Below are positions 16,029-25,111 of a stretch of 64,000 nucleotides of DNA, piece by piece; the first letter of the stretch is position 1; the number at the start of each line of letters is the position of its first letter. Under the pieces are notes generated by a model. The model was not told the origin of the DNA and did no database searches. It saw only the letters and a list, made by a program, of their open reading frames with translations. This DNA is from Parvibaculum sp045863935 (GTDB lineage Bacteria; Pseudomonadota; Alphaproteobacteria; Parvibaculales; Parvibaculaceae). The position numbers were made by a program, and so were the translations under genes. Location of the stretch: assembly GCF_045863935.1 (NCBI RefSeq), contig NZ_BTVP01000009.1:38327-102326 (forward strand). The letters run 5' to 3'.

Positions 16029-17195
16029 ATGACGGAGAAACCGAAAAAGGGCGCGCCCAACGTGACCGAACTGAAACCCGCCCAACAGAAACCGGCGGAG
16101 AAGAAGCCGACGCAGATTTCCTGCTCGCGCGGGCTTCACAGTTTCATGGAGCGCAACAGGCTGAGCTTCGGCTTCACTTCCTATCAGAGCGGCCGGCTCT
16201 ATCTCGTCGGCCGCCTGCCCCGGGGCAAGGTCAGCTTCCACGAGCGCCACTTCATGCATGCCATGGGCGTTGCCGCCACGCCGCAGCGTCTCTATCTCGC
16301 GGGCCAGCACCAGATATGGCGGCTCGAAAACGTCCTTCGCGAGGGGCAGACGCTTGACGGCTTCGACCGCAATTATGTGCCGCGCAATGCGCAAACGACG
16401 GGCGACCTCGATGCGCATGAGATCGGCGTCGAAAAGGGCGGCCGCGTCATCTTCGTCAACACGAAATTCTCCTGCCTCGCAACCTTCAGCCTCACGCACA
16501 GTTTCAGGCCGATCTGGAAGCCGCCCTTCATTTCGCGCCTCGCGCCGGAAGACCGTTGCCACCTCAACGGGCTTGCCATGGCCGATGGCGAGGCGCGCTA
16601 CGTCACGGCGGTCTGCCGCAGCGATGTCGTCACGGGCTGGCGCGACAGGCGCGCGTCGGGCGGTTTCGTCATGGATGTGCGCGACGACCGCATGATCACC
16701 GAAGAGCTTTCCATGCCGCATTCGCCGCGTCTGCACGAGGGTTCTCTCTATGTGCTCAATTCCGGACGGGGCGAACTCTGCCGCGTCGATGAGCAGACGG
16801 GCAAGCGCGAGGTCATCACCTTCCTGCCGGGATTTGCGCGCGGCCTCGGTTTTCACGGGCCCTACGCCTTTGTCGGCCTGTCGCTCCCGCGCGACGGCAG
16901 CTTCTCCGGTCTCGAGCTCGACGACGAGCTTGCCAAACGCGACGCCGATCCCTGGTGCGGCGTGCAGATCGTCGACATGCGCAATGGCGACATCGTGGAA
17001 TGGATCAGGCTCAAGGGCGAAGTGCGCGAGCTGTTCGACGTCTTCGTGCTGCCGGGCGTCACCTGCCCCAAGGCGACGGGCCTTCTCGATGGATCGATTC
17101 GAAACGAAATTTCCATCGAGAACTGGGCGCCGCAGGATATGCGCGGCGCCGACGGAAACATGGAAAAGGCACCCGCGAAGGAAGCGGTCGCCTGA
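16029..17195 (+). CDS. TIGR03032-family protein (beta-propeller-like)
   Basis: 388 residues from the ATG at 16029; an ATG seven codons upstream is less likely because the AAGGAA ribosome site lies between the two. After a basic, Lys/Pro-rich leader, the domain begins SCSRGLHSFMERNRLS and shows repeated strand patterns (GRLYLVGRLP, RLYLAGQHQIWRLEN, HEGSLYVLNSGRGELC, GLGFHGPYAFVGLS, VQIVDMRNGDIVEWI). These suggest a beta-propeller. The DAHEIGV and HLNGLAM segments are typical of this family. It has no signal peptide, and its biochemical role is not established. It lies between the 2OG oxygenase and the giant autotransporter. Confidence 0.8.
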   Translation: MTEKPKKGAPNVTELKPAQQKPAEKKPTQISCSRGLHSFMERNRLSFGFTSYQSGRLYLVGRLPRGKVSFHERHFMHAMGVAATPQRLYLAGQHQIWRLENVLREGQTLDGFDRNYVPRNAQTTGDLDAHEIGVEKGGRVIFVNTKFSCLATFSLTHSFRPIWKPPFISRLAPEDRCHLNGLAMADGEARYVTAVCRSDVVTGWRDRRASGGFVMDVRDDRMITEELSMPHSPRLHEGSLYVLNSGRGELCRVDEQTGKREVITFLPGFARGLGFHGPYAFVGLSLPRDGSFSGLELDDELAKRDADPWCGVQIVDMRNGDIVEWIRLKGEVRELFDVFVLPGVTCPKATGLLDGSIRNEISIENWAPQDMRGADGNMEKAPAKEAVA

Positions 17196-17488
17196 AAGGC
17201 GCGCGGACGGTGTCCCCCCGCCGTCCGCGCCACCCCGTCATTTCGTCCGTTTCGCGTGCCGGATTGAATCGGTTTTCCATACTCCGCTAACTTTTCAAAA
17301 CTCAAATTCCCGCAATTTCCGCGGCTTTCTCCCGAAAACTCCATCTGTCTACGGATTGACTCCGTTAACGCGCGGAATTCATCCGCAATGGTGCGAAAGC
17401 ACTTGCCTATTTGGCTTAGACTCAAGTGGAGCGCCTTTTCCCGCTCGCGCAGTCTGGCTCCCGAATTGACTCTTTTTGGGGGCCCCCG
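17196..17488. other. Intergenic leader of the autotransporter gene
   Basis: A perfect 10-bp hairpin without T run (GCGCGGACGG 17201-17210, CCGTCCGCGC 17221-17230) follows the previous gene and may end its mRNA. The remaining 250 nt are less GC-rich and must hold the autotransporter promoter. I see no hexamer pair good enough to assign. A TTTTTGGGGG run before the ATG includes the ribosome site. Confidence 0.5.
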
Positions 17489-20400
17489 ATGACGAAGCGA
17501 AACAACGAAAAGAACACCGGCAAGGTGCGGAGCGAAGAGCAGACACTGCTCAACTCCGCCTACAGCTATTACGGCGGCGTCGTACGAACGAGCGGCCGGG
17601 CAACAACGGCTGGCGGTGTGCGGCGTCTCCTTGCCGCGGCGCTTCTTTCCGGCGCGTCGATCGCGGCGGTCGGCCTTGCCGGCACGGGAGCCGCGCGGGC
17701 GGGCACCTGCGTGCCGCAGGCGGGCCCCGGCACGCAGATCCTCTGCATCGGCGATTTCAACGAAACCATCGACATCGACGTCGAGGACGCGACGGTCACG
17801 CTCGGCGATGGGGCGATGGTCGATACGACGAACGAGGAAGCGAGCTGGTACGGCGACAATATCGGCATCATCGTCAGCGGCGAAGGCGACCAGACCGTCA
17901 TCAACAACGGCACGGTGCTGACGGGGGACTATTTCGACGAATATGGCGGACATCACGGTATCGTCGCCTATGCGTCGGAAGGCTACGACGCGCGCGCCGA
18001 AAACGGCTCGACCGGCATCATCGCCACCACGGGCGAAAGTTCCTACGGCGTCTATGCGTCGACAGAATGGGGCTGGTACGGCACGGCCACGGCGGTCAAT
18101 GCGGGCTCGGTTTCCACGACGGGCGAGGGGAGCCACGGCGTCCATGCCGACGGCAAATACGCCAATGTCGAGAATACGGGTCTTGTTTTCACCGACGGCT
18201 ATGAAGCGCACGGCCTCTACGCCTACGGCAAGTACGAAGTCTATGTCTACAATTCGGGCGAGGTCGAAACGGAAGGCGATTACTCCGACGGCATCCGCGC
18301 CGTCGCGGACGGCTATTTCGAATGGGGCAGCGGCGACGTCGAAATCGTCAATGCCGAAGACGGTATCATTCGCACCTCGGGCGAGGATTCGGACGGCATC
18401 TATGGGAGCGGCGACAGCGTCAGTGTGACGAATGCCGGGACCATCCTCACTTATGGCGAGGATGCCGACGGTGTCGCCATCTATGGTTATTCGGTCTCGC
18501 TGGACAACAGCGGCAGCATCAAGACCTACGGCTACGACGTGGATGCCGTCAGGGCCGGATCCCATGGCTACACCACCACGACGATCGTCAACACAGGCAT
18601 CATCGCATCCTATGGCGAGGATTCGGGGGCCATCGAAGCCTTCGGGCCGACCGTCCGCATCACCAACGACGTCGTCATCGTGGACGAGGAAATCGTCGCG
18701 ACGGGCCTGATCTATTCGGCCGAAGACAAGGCCATCGATATCGACGAGTCGGATGCCGCCTATCTCTATAACAACGGTTCGATCATCGGCAATGTCGACA
18801 TCGATGTCGACGAATACGCCCTGGTCGACAATAGCGGCTCCATTTTCTCGGATCGTTACGACGAGACGACCCTCTCCATCAATGTCTATGAAGGCAATGC
18901 CTATTTCATCAACCGCGAGGGCGGAACGGTCACGGCCACCGAGGACTACTCCGATGCCGTGAACGTCACTGCCGAAGAAGGTTTCGCCGATCTGCGCAAC
19001 TACGGCTCGATCTCGACCGGCCGCACCTACACCAACGAAATCGACACCTATGTCTATGGCCACTTCGCCACCGCGGCCTATGCCTATGGCGAGGACGGCG
19101 CGCTGGTGCTCAACACCGGTACGGTGACGACCGTCGGTGAGGGCTCCGACGCGCTTTACGCGGCCTCCGAATACGGTGTCGCCCAGGCGCTCAACACGGG
19201 CAGCGTCCAGACTTCGGGCGATGACTCCTACGGCGTCGCGGCTTATGCGGGCGGCTACGAAGGAGATGGCGGCGATGCAATCGCGGGCAATGCCGGCACG
19301 GTCCAGACGGCCGGCGACGATGCCTATGGCGTCGCGGCCGTCGCGAAGTATGGCGATGCCTTTGCCTATAACGTGTTCGGCGGCTCCATCGTCACGAGCG
19401 GCAATGGCGCACACGGTCTCGTTGCCGCGACGGGCACGGAGTTCGGCGACATCGACGGCTATTCGAACGGCTACGGTGGCGCCGCGGTCGCGATCAACAG
19501 CTTTCCCGGCCAGTATTTCGGCGAAGGTTTCTACTTCTACGGCGACGAAGGCCATGTCTCCGTCGCGGATTTCGTCGATACGGAAGGCTTTGAGCCGGCC
19601 GACTTCCGCTCGACCATCGTCACCACGGGCGACTTTGCCTCGGGTGTTCTCGCCGTTTCGGGTGGAGACGAGACGGCGTTTGCCGGCAACTTCTACGGCG
19701 ACGTGACGACCGGCACGATGGACGAATATGGCGATGCAACAAGCGGCACCTATTCCTATGGCGTCGCCGCCTTCTCCTCGGAAGGCGATGCCTTCGCCTT
19801 CAACAAATATCACGCGGCCATCGTTACCCACGGCAATTATGCGACGGCTCTGATCGCGGAAACCGACGAAGGGGATGCGGTTGCGATCAACTGGGCCTAT
19901 TCGTCGATCGTGACCTATGGCGAATATGCGGCCGGCGTCGTCGCGGACAGCGACGAAGGCGGCGCCATGGCGGGCAACAAATACGCCTCCAGCATCGTCA
20001 CGTATGGCGACGGTTCGGTCGGCATGGTCGCCGCCAACGAAGGCGACGAGTATGGCTATAACGATGCGCGTGCCTACAATATCGGTTCGAGCATCCTCAC
20101 CCATGGCGAGTACGCCACGGGCATGGTCGTGACCTCGGACGAGGGAGACGTCCTCGCCGTCAATGCGACGACGACGAACGAAGCGGACGAGACGCTCGAG
20201 GCGCGCATCGAGACCTATGGAAACTACTCCCACGGTATCGACGCCGATGCCGAGGATGGAACGGCCTATGTCTACAACAATGGCACCATCATCACGCATG
20301 GCGATTACGCTTACGGCGCCACGGTCTTCGGCGAGACGGCCGAACTCAGGAACTACGGCACGATCCGCACATACGGCGAGGACTCGGATGGCGTCCGCAT

Positions 20401-23185
20401 CTCTTCGGAGAGCATCGACACGACGACCGTCATAAATGGCGGGCTCATCAAGGTGACGGGCGAGGACGCCAGGGGCATCTACGCCTCGGGCCCCACGGTC
20501 GACATCACCAACCTCGAAGACGGCGAAGTCTACTCCTACGACAGCGATGCGATCTTTGTGGAATATGCCGAGTATGTGACGGTCGTGAATCACGGCACTG
20601 TCACGTCGTACGGTGCCGACGGCATCGACATCCAGGATGCGGATACCGCTACCGTCGTGAACTACGGCACGATCTCGGTCGTCGAATCCGGCATCGAAAT
20701 CGACAATGTGGACAACGTCTCGATCTACAATTACGGCTCGATCACCGGCCGTGTGGATGTCTCGGAAAGCGATGACATCTACTTCCTCAATGAGGAGGAT
20801 GCCGAGGTTATCGTCGTCGCCGACAATACCGACGAGGATGGCGGCGTCTATCTCCAGGCTTATGACGAAGTCGTGATGGTGAACCGCGGCAGCATTACCG
20901 TCGCGGCCGACGACACGGTGGGCGTCCATCTCCGGGGCAGCACCGCCTGGCTCGACAATAGCGGTACGATCGAAGCCTCGGGCGACTACAGCCATGCGGT
21001 CGTCGTCAATTCCGGCGGCTTCGCAACGACGAACATCTACAACTCCGGCACGATCGAGGCGACCGGCGACTATGCCGACGCCATCCGGGCGACCGGCCCG
21101 ACGGTCAACATCACCAACACGGAGGACGGCGTCATCTCGTCGGCCGACGGAGCGGCGATCTACGCCTACAACACGAAATATGTCTCGATCGTCAATGACG
21201 GCGAGATCGTGGGCGATGTGCTGGTCGCGGCATATAGCTATGCCGAGTTCAATGCGACGGTCGAGATCGCCCATACGGGCTCCATCGACGGCGACATCGA
21301 CACCTCGCTCGGTTACAGCGACGATACGATCCTCATCGATGGCGGCACGGTGACCGGTGCGATCTATACCGGCGACGGCAATGATGAGGTGACGATCTCG
21401 GGCTCCGGCGTCCAGCTCGGCCTCGGTATCCATGGCGGTTCGGAAGGCGATCTCGACATCTACTTCGAGCATGACGATACGATCACGCTCGACGACGGCT
21501 TCGACGGATATGCCATATCGAATGCCGACTTTGTCGGCCTCTACAGCGGCACCGTTGTTCTGGACGGGTTCGGCATTCACACAAAGGACGCGGACGGCTA
21601 CGTTTACGTCGGTGAGGATGCAACGCTCAGCGTGACGGACGAAGGCGTCTATGTGATGGCAGGCGAGGTTTCGATCTCCGGCACGCTCGACCTCACCCTT
21701 GGCGGCTTCTTCGATGTGTCGGGCGATGTCTTCTTCAATGAGGGCAGCACCTTCGGCACCGACATCTCGTCGGGTGGCGCTGCCGTCGTCTACGGCAATA
21801 CGATCACCTTCTCGGAAGGCTCGATCATCGATGTCGACGTCGTGGGCGGCCTCTCGGGCGTCGTCGGCAGCGATATCCTGATCGCTTCCGCCTCGAGCGA
21901 GGACGGCGTCACCGACTACGGCGCCACGGTCCAGGACAACACCATCCTCTTCGACTTCCTGAAGGTGATGAACGACGAGGTGGTGGAGACCGGTTCCGCG
22001 AACGACCTCTTCCTGCGTGTCCAGCTTGCCGAAACCGCGGAGGATACGGAGGACAATGTCGATGGCAGCGTGAATCTCGTGGACCTCGCCCAGGCGATCG
22101 ACGAGTACATCGCGACCCAGCCCATCGATAGCCCCCTCACGCTCTGGCTCGCCCAGTTCGAGACGGAAGAGGAACAGCGCGCAGCGCTGCTCCAGGCCGT
22201 CGAGGACACGCTGCCTTCCGAAAGCGAGGCCGAAGGCACGAGCACCATCGCCTCCACCGATCTCATCTTCGACATGATCATGGACCGGATATCGGGCGGC
22301 GGTTTCACCATCGCGCAGGGCGGTGGCGATACGGGTCTTGCCGCGGGTGACGAGATGCTCGGCGGCGACGGCGAGTGGGCGCTCTGGGGACGGGTCGGCG
22401 GCCTCAAGGCCGAATACACGCCCTCCGGCGTCAATGGCTTCGATACGGATATGTGGGGCCTGACCGGTGGTGTCGACGGCAAGGTTGCGGAGAACACCCG
22501 CGTCGGCCTCAGCGTCTACTACGTCTCATCCGATATCGACGAGAACGGGGCAGGCGCAAACTCGACCACCACGGTCGACGGCTATGGTGCGGTTGCCTAT
22601 CTGAGCTACCGCCCCGGCGCCTGGTACGTCAACGGCTCGCTCGGATACGGCCTCAACAACTATGACAGCTCGCGCCGCTCGCTCGGCGGCGTGAACGTCG
22701 CGGACTATGACGGCACGCAGTTCGCGGCGCGCACAGAGGTGGGCCACATGTTCACCTCCGGCCAGTGGGACGTCACACCCAATGTGGGGCTCCGCTACAA
22801 CCTGGTCGATGTGGATGCCTATACGGAGACAGGTCCGTTCCCGATCAGCGTCAACGGGCGCACCATCGAGTCGCTGCGCGCAGTTGGCGGTGTCAATCTC
22901 CGCTACACGGCGGAGCTCGAAGGCGGCTCCAAGCTCATCCCCGAGCTTGGCGTGAAGGTGCTCGGCGAACTTGCCGATCCCGACGAGGCGACCACGGGCA
23001 GCGTGGTCGGCGGCGGTGCCTTCGTCACACAGACGACGCCGCGCGACGATGTCTCCTACGGCGTCCTTGGCGGCCTCACCTTTGAAGGGTCGAGCGGGAT
23101 CACGCTACGCGTCACCTATGACGGCGAGTTCCAGAGCGACTACGACGAGCAGAGTCTCTCGGCGGCGATCCGAATCGCCTTCTGA
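17489..23185 (+). CDS. Giant autotransporter (type Va secretion) with repetitive acidic passenger
   Basis: 1,898 residues from the ATG at 17489 (MTKRNNEKN). The long N-terminal export region of about 70 residues ends near GAARA-GTC. The passenger, to about residue 1,500, is built from degenerate units of the form NxGxIxTxGExSxGIxAxG. It is rich in Asp, Glu, Gly, Tyr and Ser and very poor in Lys and Arg, and is probably a beta-helix. A helical linker (LAQAIDEYIATQ ... IFDMIMDRISGGG) follows, then the autotransporter beta-barrel (about 1,625-1,898, GEWALWGRVGGLKAEY onward) ending in IRIAF with the terminal Phe. Similar passengers act as adhesins or biofilm factors. No protease triad or RGD motif was seen. 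Confidence 0.93.
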   Translation: MTKRNNEKNTGKVRSEEQTLLNSAYSYYGGVVRTSGRATTAGGVRRLLAAALLSGASIAAVGLAGTGAARAGTCVPQAGPGTQILCIGDFNETIDIDVEDATVTLGDGAMVDTTNEEASWYGDNIGIIVSGEGDQTVINNGTVLTGDYFDEYGGHHGIVAYASEGYDARAENGSTGIIATTGESSYGVYASTEWGWYGTATAVNAGSVSTTGEGSHGVHADGKYANVENTGLVFTDGYEAHGLYAYGKYEVYVYNSGEVETEGDYSDGIRAVADGYFEWGSGDVEIVNAEDGIIRTSGEDSDGIYGSGDSVSVTNAGTILTYGEDADGVAIYGYSVSLDNSGSIKTYGYDVDAVRAGSHGYTTTTIVNTGIIASYGEDSGAIEAFGPTVRITNDVVIVDEEIVATGLIYSAEDKAIDIDESDAAYLYNNGSIIGNVDIDVDEYALVDNSGSIFSDRYDETTLSINVYEGNAYFINREGGTVTATEDYSDAVNVTAEEGFADLRNYGSISTGRTYTNEIDTYVYGHFATAAYAYGEDGALVLNTGTVTTVGEGSDALYAASEYGVAQALNTGSVQTSGDDSYGVAAYAGGYEGDGGDAIAGNAGTVQTAGDDAYGVAAVAKYGDAFAYNVFGGSIVTSGNGAHGLVAATGTEFGDIDGYSNGYGGAAVAINSFPGQYFGEGFYFYGDEGHVSVADFVDTEGFEPADFRSTIVTTGDFASGVLAVSGGDETAFAGNFYGDVTTGTMDEYGDATSGTYSYGVAAFSSEGDAFAFNKYHAAIVTHGNYATALIAETDEGDAVAINWAYSSIVTYGEYAAGVVADSDEGGAMAGNKYASSIVTYGDGSVGMVAANEGDEYGYNDARAYNIGSSILTHGEYATGMVVTSDEGDVLAVNATTTNEADETLEARIETYGNYSHGIDADAEDGTAYVYNNGTIITHGDYAYGATVFGETAELRNYGTIRTYGEDSDGVRISSESIDTTTVINGGLIKVTGEDARGIYASGPTVDITNLEDGEVYSYDSDAIFVEYAEYVTVVNHGTVTSYGADGIDIQDADTATVVNYGTISVVESGIEIDNVDNVSIYNYGSITGRVDVSESDDIYFLNEEDAEVIVVADNTDEDGGVYLQAYDEVVMVNRGSITVAADDTVGVHLRGSTAWLDNSGTIEASGDYSHAVVVNSGGFATTNIYNSGTIEATGDYADAIRATGPTVNITNTEDGVISSADGAAIYAYNTKYVSIVNDGEIVGDVLVAAYSYAEFNATVEIAHTGSIDGDIDTSLGYSDDTILIDGGTVTGAIYTGDGNDEVTISGSGVQLGLGIHGGSEGDLDIYFEHDDTITLDDGFDGYAISNADFVGLYSGTVVLDGFGIHTKDADGYVYVGEDATLSVTDEGVYVMAGEVSISGTLDLTLGGFFDVSGDVFFNEGSTFGTDISSGGAAVVYGNTITFSEGSIIDVDVVGGLSGVVGSDILIASASSEDGVTDYGATVQDNTILFDFLKVMNDEVVETGSANDLFLRVQLAETAEDTEDNVDGSVNLVDLAQAIDEYIATQPIDSPLTLWLAQFETEEEQRAALLQAVEDTLPSESEAEGTSTIASTDLIFDMIMDRISGGGFTIAQGGGDTGLAAGDEMLGGDGEWALWGRVGGLKAEYTPSGVNGFDTDMWGLTGGVDGKVAENTRVGLSVYYVSSDIDENGAGANSTTTVDGYGAVAYLSYRPGAWYVNGSLGYGLNNYDSSRRSLGGVNVADYDGTQFAARTEVGHMFTSGQWDVTPNVGLRYNLVDVDAYTETGPFPISVNGRTIESLRAVGGVNLRYTAELEGGSKLIPELGVKVLGELADPDEATTGSVVGGGAFVTQTTPRDDVSYGVLGGLTFEGSSGITLRVTYDGEFQSDYDEQSLSAAIRIAF
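17896..21220 (+). repeat. Degenerate tandem coding repeats of the autotransporter passenger
   Basis: Coding repeats of roughly 20-35 codons with the recurrent theme asparagine-x-glycine, then threonine-x-glycine-(Glu/Asp)-x-(Ser/Tyr)-x-glycine. Examples are NAGSVSTTGEGSHGV, NSGEVETEGDYSDGI, NAGTILTYGEDADGV and NSGTIEATGDYADAI. The DNA copies are diverged (no long identical blocks were seen), so this is an old expansion with less scope for slippage. Boundaries are approximate. Confidence 0.75.
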
Positions 23186-23207
23186 GGATCGGCGTCCCTC
23201 AAACTTG

Positions 23208-23244
23208 AATGGCGCCTCGGGGATAACCGGGGCGCCATTTTTTT
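23208..23244 (+). terminator. Intrinsic terminator of the autotransporter gene
   Basis: AATGGCGCC (23208-23216) pairs with GGCGCCATT (23231-23239), followed by T residues, 22 nt after the stop. Confidence 0.88.
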
Positions 23245-23299
23245 GTCCGGATCGGAGCGGGCAACTTGTCCCCGCTTTCGGTGGCGAGGTCTTGCTCAA

Positions 23300-23326
23300 G
23301 AAAAAGCCCGGCCGGAGCCGGGCTTG
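23300..23326 (-). terminator. Intrinsic terminator for the small membrane protein gene
   Basis: AAGCCCGGC / GCCGGGCTT stem with a CGGA loop. On the reverse strand the stem is followed by CTTTTTCTT. It faces the autotransporter terminator across the convergent intergenic region. Confidence 0.75.
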
Positions 23327-23370
23327 TCTTTGTGACGGTACGATGACATTTCAGTGACAGTCGGGCCTTT

Positions 23371-23640
23371 TCAGCGCGGGATATCCCCATAGGCGAGCGT
23401 CGTGCCGTCCGCCGCGTTCACGCAGCGGGCGGGTCCGTCGGGCCTTGCCTGGCAGAGATAAAGCGCGTTGTTGCGCTCGATCCAGATGCCGCCCTGCGGG
23501 TTCGGCATCAACCCGTTGCCGCCCGATCCGGTCAGTGCGGAAACGACGATCGCAATGGCGATCAGCGTTCCCGATGCCACCACGGCATAGGAGAGATGGG
23601 TGTCGGACCGCGTTTCGCGGCCGCCGGCGGGATTGTTCAT
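23371..23640 (-). CDS. Small hypothetical single-pass membrane protein
   Basis: 89 residues from the ATG at 23638-23640 (MNNPAGGRETRSDT), with GAGG about 11 nt upstream; a further in-frame upstream start is less likely. A single membrane segment (YAVVASGTLIAIAIVVSALTG) is followed by a hydrophilic C-terminus containing two cysteines (LYLCQARPDGPARCVN), which could form a disulfide in the periplasm. I do not recognise a family. It probably follows the upstream gene at 23660 in one transcript. Confidence 0.6.
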   Translation of the reverse strand: MNNPAGGRETRSDTHLSYAVVASGTLIAIAIVVSALTGSGGNGLMPNPQGGIWIERNNALYLCQARPDGPARCVNAADGTTLAYGDIPR

Positions 23641-23659
23641 TCCGTGTACCTCATTTTTA

Positions 23660-24133
23660 TTACAGGCGAATGTGAGGGAACCAGACAACGCGGTGCTGAA
23701 AGCCTTGCGGCGTATATCCGATGAGCGTCAGGCCGGACTTGCCGACAGGTGTCGGTCCGAGTTTCGGCGACTGGTAGATGGCCGCCATGCCGCAAAGCTT
23801 TTCGCCGGGATGCTCGAGCGCCCATGCTTCCAGCGTGTCGCGGCAGTTGATCGCGAGTCCGATCGCGATTTCCTGTTGCTCGTAGTCGGGAAGGGTGAAG
23901 ACGCGCAGATAGCCGAAGAGCTTGTTCCGCAAGGGACGGCATGGCTTTATCTCGACGGTCGAAATGCCGGCAACGGCGTCTCCGTCATAGGCGAGGCAGC
24001 AGATTTCGTGCGCCCGCTCCTCCGGCGATACGCCCTCGGGCATCGCATCGTATGCGCGCCATGTGGCGATGGCGTCCTTTTCGATTTTTACGTCGCGCTT
24101 CCGCCATCCGGAAACGTAAGTGATCTCGCCCAT
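23660..24133 (-). CDS. Hypothetical protein, GNAT-fold-like
   Basis: 157 residues, MGEITYVSGWRKRDVKIEKD start. The pattern of a short helical N-terminus, strands around CCLAYDGDAVAGISTVEIKPC and LRVFTLPDYEQQEIAIGLAI, and a helix with EAWALEHPGEKLCGMAAI resembles a GNAT acetyltransferase fold. The acetyl-CoA loop is not clear, so activity is unproven. It lies 19 nt upstream of the small membrane protein on the same strand. Confidence 0.6.
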   Translation of the reverse strand: MGEITYVSGWRKRDVKIEKDAIATWRAYDAMPEGVSPEERAHEICCLAYDGDAVAGISTVEIKPCRPLRNKLFGYLRVFTLPDYEQQEIAIGLAINCRDTLEAWALEHPGEKLCGMAAIYQSPKLGPTPVGKSGLTLIGYTPQGFQHRVVWFPHIRL

Positions 24134-24276
24134 CCCGCCTCCCGTTGCGACTCATATCGGTCGTTGCAGCGGGTTGCATTATTCAGGGAGACGGCGCTTT
24201 CCCGCGAGCGGGGATCGAACCTTTTTGGAGGGATCGGGGTGTGCGTGAATTTCACGGACTGTCCGTGACCGGAGCG

Positions 24277-24303
24277 CCGGCGGAGCGGGTCACGCTCCGC
24301 CGG
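24277..24303 (-). terminator. Stem-loop downstream of the slipin gene
   Basis: Perfect 11-bp stem CCGGCGGAGCG / CGCTCCGCCGG with a 5-nt loop, seven bases after the slipin stop. No T run follows, so it may protect the mRNA 3' end or act only weakly as a terminator. A second small palindrome (CACGGAC-t-GTCCGTG) is at 24253-24267. Confidence 0.5.
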
Positions 24304-24309
24304 ACGGGC

Positions 24310-25065
24310 TCACACCTTGGTGCTGGCCTTCAGGCCCTCGATCAAGTCGAGCGGCATGGGGAAGACGATGGTGTTCGACTTGTCGCCTGCAATGTCGTGG
24401 AGGGCGGCGAAATAGCGAAGCTGCATCGCGCGGGGGTCGCCGCCGAGAATGCGGCCTGCTTCCACGAGTTTTTCCGCTGCCTGCTGCTCGCCTTCGGCGT
24501 TGATGATCTTCGCGCGGCGGAAGCGTTCGGCCTCAGCCTGCCTGGCGATCGCGCGCACCATGCTCTCGTCGATGTCGACATGCTTGATCTCGACATTGGC
24601 GACCTTGATGCCCCACGCGTCCGTCTGCTCGTCGAGGATGGCCTGAATGTCCGCGTTGAGCTTGTCGCGCTCGGCCAGCATCTCGTCGAGTTCATGCTTG
24701 CCGAGGACGGAGCGAAGCGTCGTCTGCGCCAGCTGGCTCGTCGCTTCCATGTAGTTTTCGACCTGCAGGATCGCGCGTTCCGGATCGACGATCCGGAAAT
24801 AGAGCACCGCGTTCACCTTCACCGACACATTGTCGCGCGAGATCACATCTTGCGTCGGCACATCCTCGACGAAAGTTCGGAGGTCGACGCGCACCATCTG
24901 CTGGATCACCGGGATCAGGATGATGAAGCCGGGGCCTGCGATCCGGGTATAGCGGCCGAGGGTGAAGACGACGCCGCGCTCGTATTCGCGCAGAATACGG
25001 ATCGCGGAGGCGAAGAAAGCGACGATGAGTACCGCCGCCAGAACGTAGAATGCCAAACCTCCCAT
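24310..25065 (-). CDS. Slipin/stomatin-like SPFH membrane protein
   Basis: 251 residues. The N-terminal membrane anchor is MGGLAFYVLAAVLIVAFF. The SPFH domain follows: REYERGVVFTLGRYTRIAGPGFIILIPVIQQMVRVDLR, split over residues about 26-64 and onward, then YMEATSQLAQTTLRSVLGKHELDEML. A helical C-terminal segment has QAEAERFRRAKIINAEGEQQAA. Slipins form oligomers at the inner membrane and are substrates or partners of NfeD proteases; the nfeD gene is 46 nt upstream on the same strand, the standard pairing. Confidence 0.92.
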   Translation of the reverse strand: MGGLAFYVLAAVLIVAFFASAIRILREYERGVVFTLGRYTRIAGPGFIILIPVIQQMVRVDLRTFVEDVPTQDVISRDNVSVKVNAVLYFRIVDPERAILQVENYMEATSQLAQTTLRSVLGKHELDEMLAERDKLNADIQAILDEQTDAWGIKVANVEIKHVDIDESMVRAIARQAEAERFRRAKIINAEGEQQAAEKLVEAGRILGGDPRAMQLRYFAALHDIAGDKSNTIVFPMPLDLIEGLKASTKV

Positions 25066-25111
25066 GATGGGCCTTCCTTCCTTGTGGGTTGGATGCCGGC
25101 CGCCGCGCGGC

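Noticed and set aside
17896..21220. Repeats in the autotransporter considered as a CRISPR-like or satellite array
   Set aside because: The periodicity is at the protein level, in frame, and the DNA units are diverged and of uneven length; no constant repeat with unique spacers exists.
16862..21580. A 1,572-codon open frame on the reverse strand inside the autotransporter gene
   Set aside because: It is the mirror of a GC-rich, Asp/Gly-biased repetitive coding sequence; the translated product is a monotonous D/R/V/A repeat with no domain, and the forward frame has export, passenger and beta-barrel parts.
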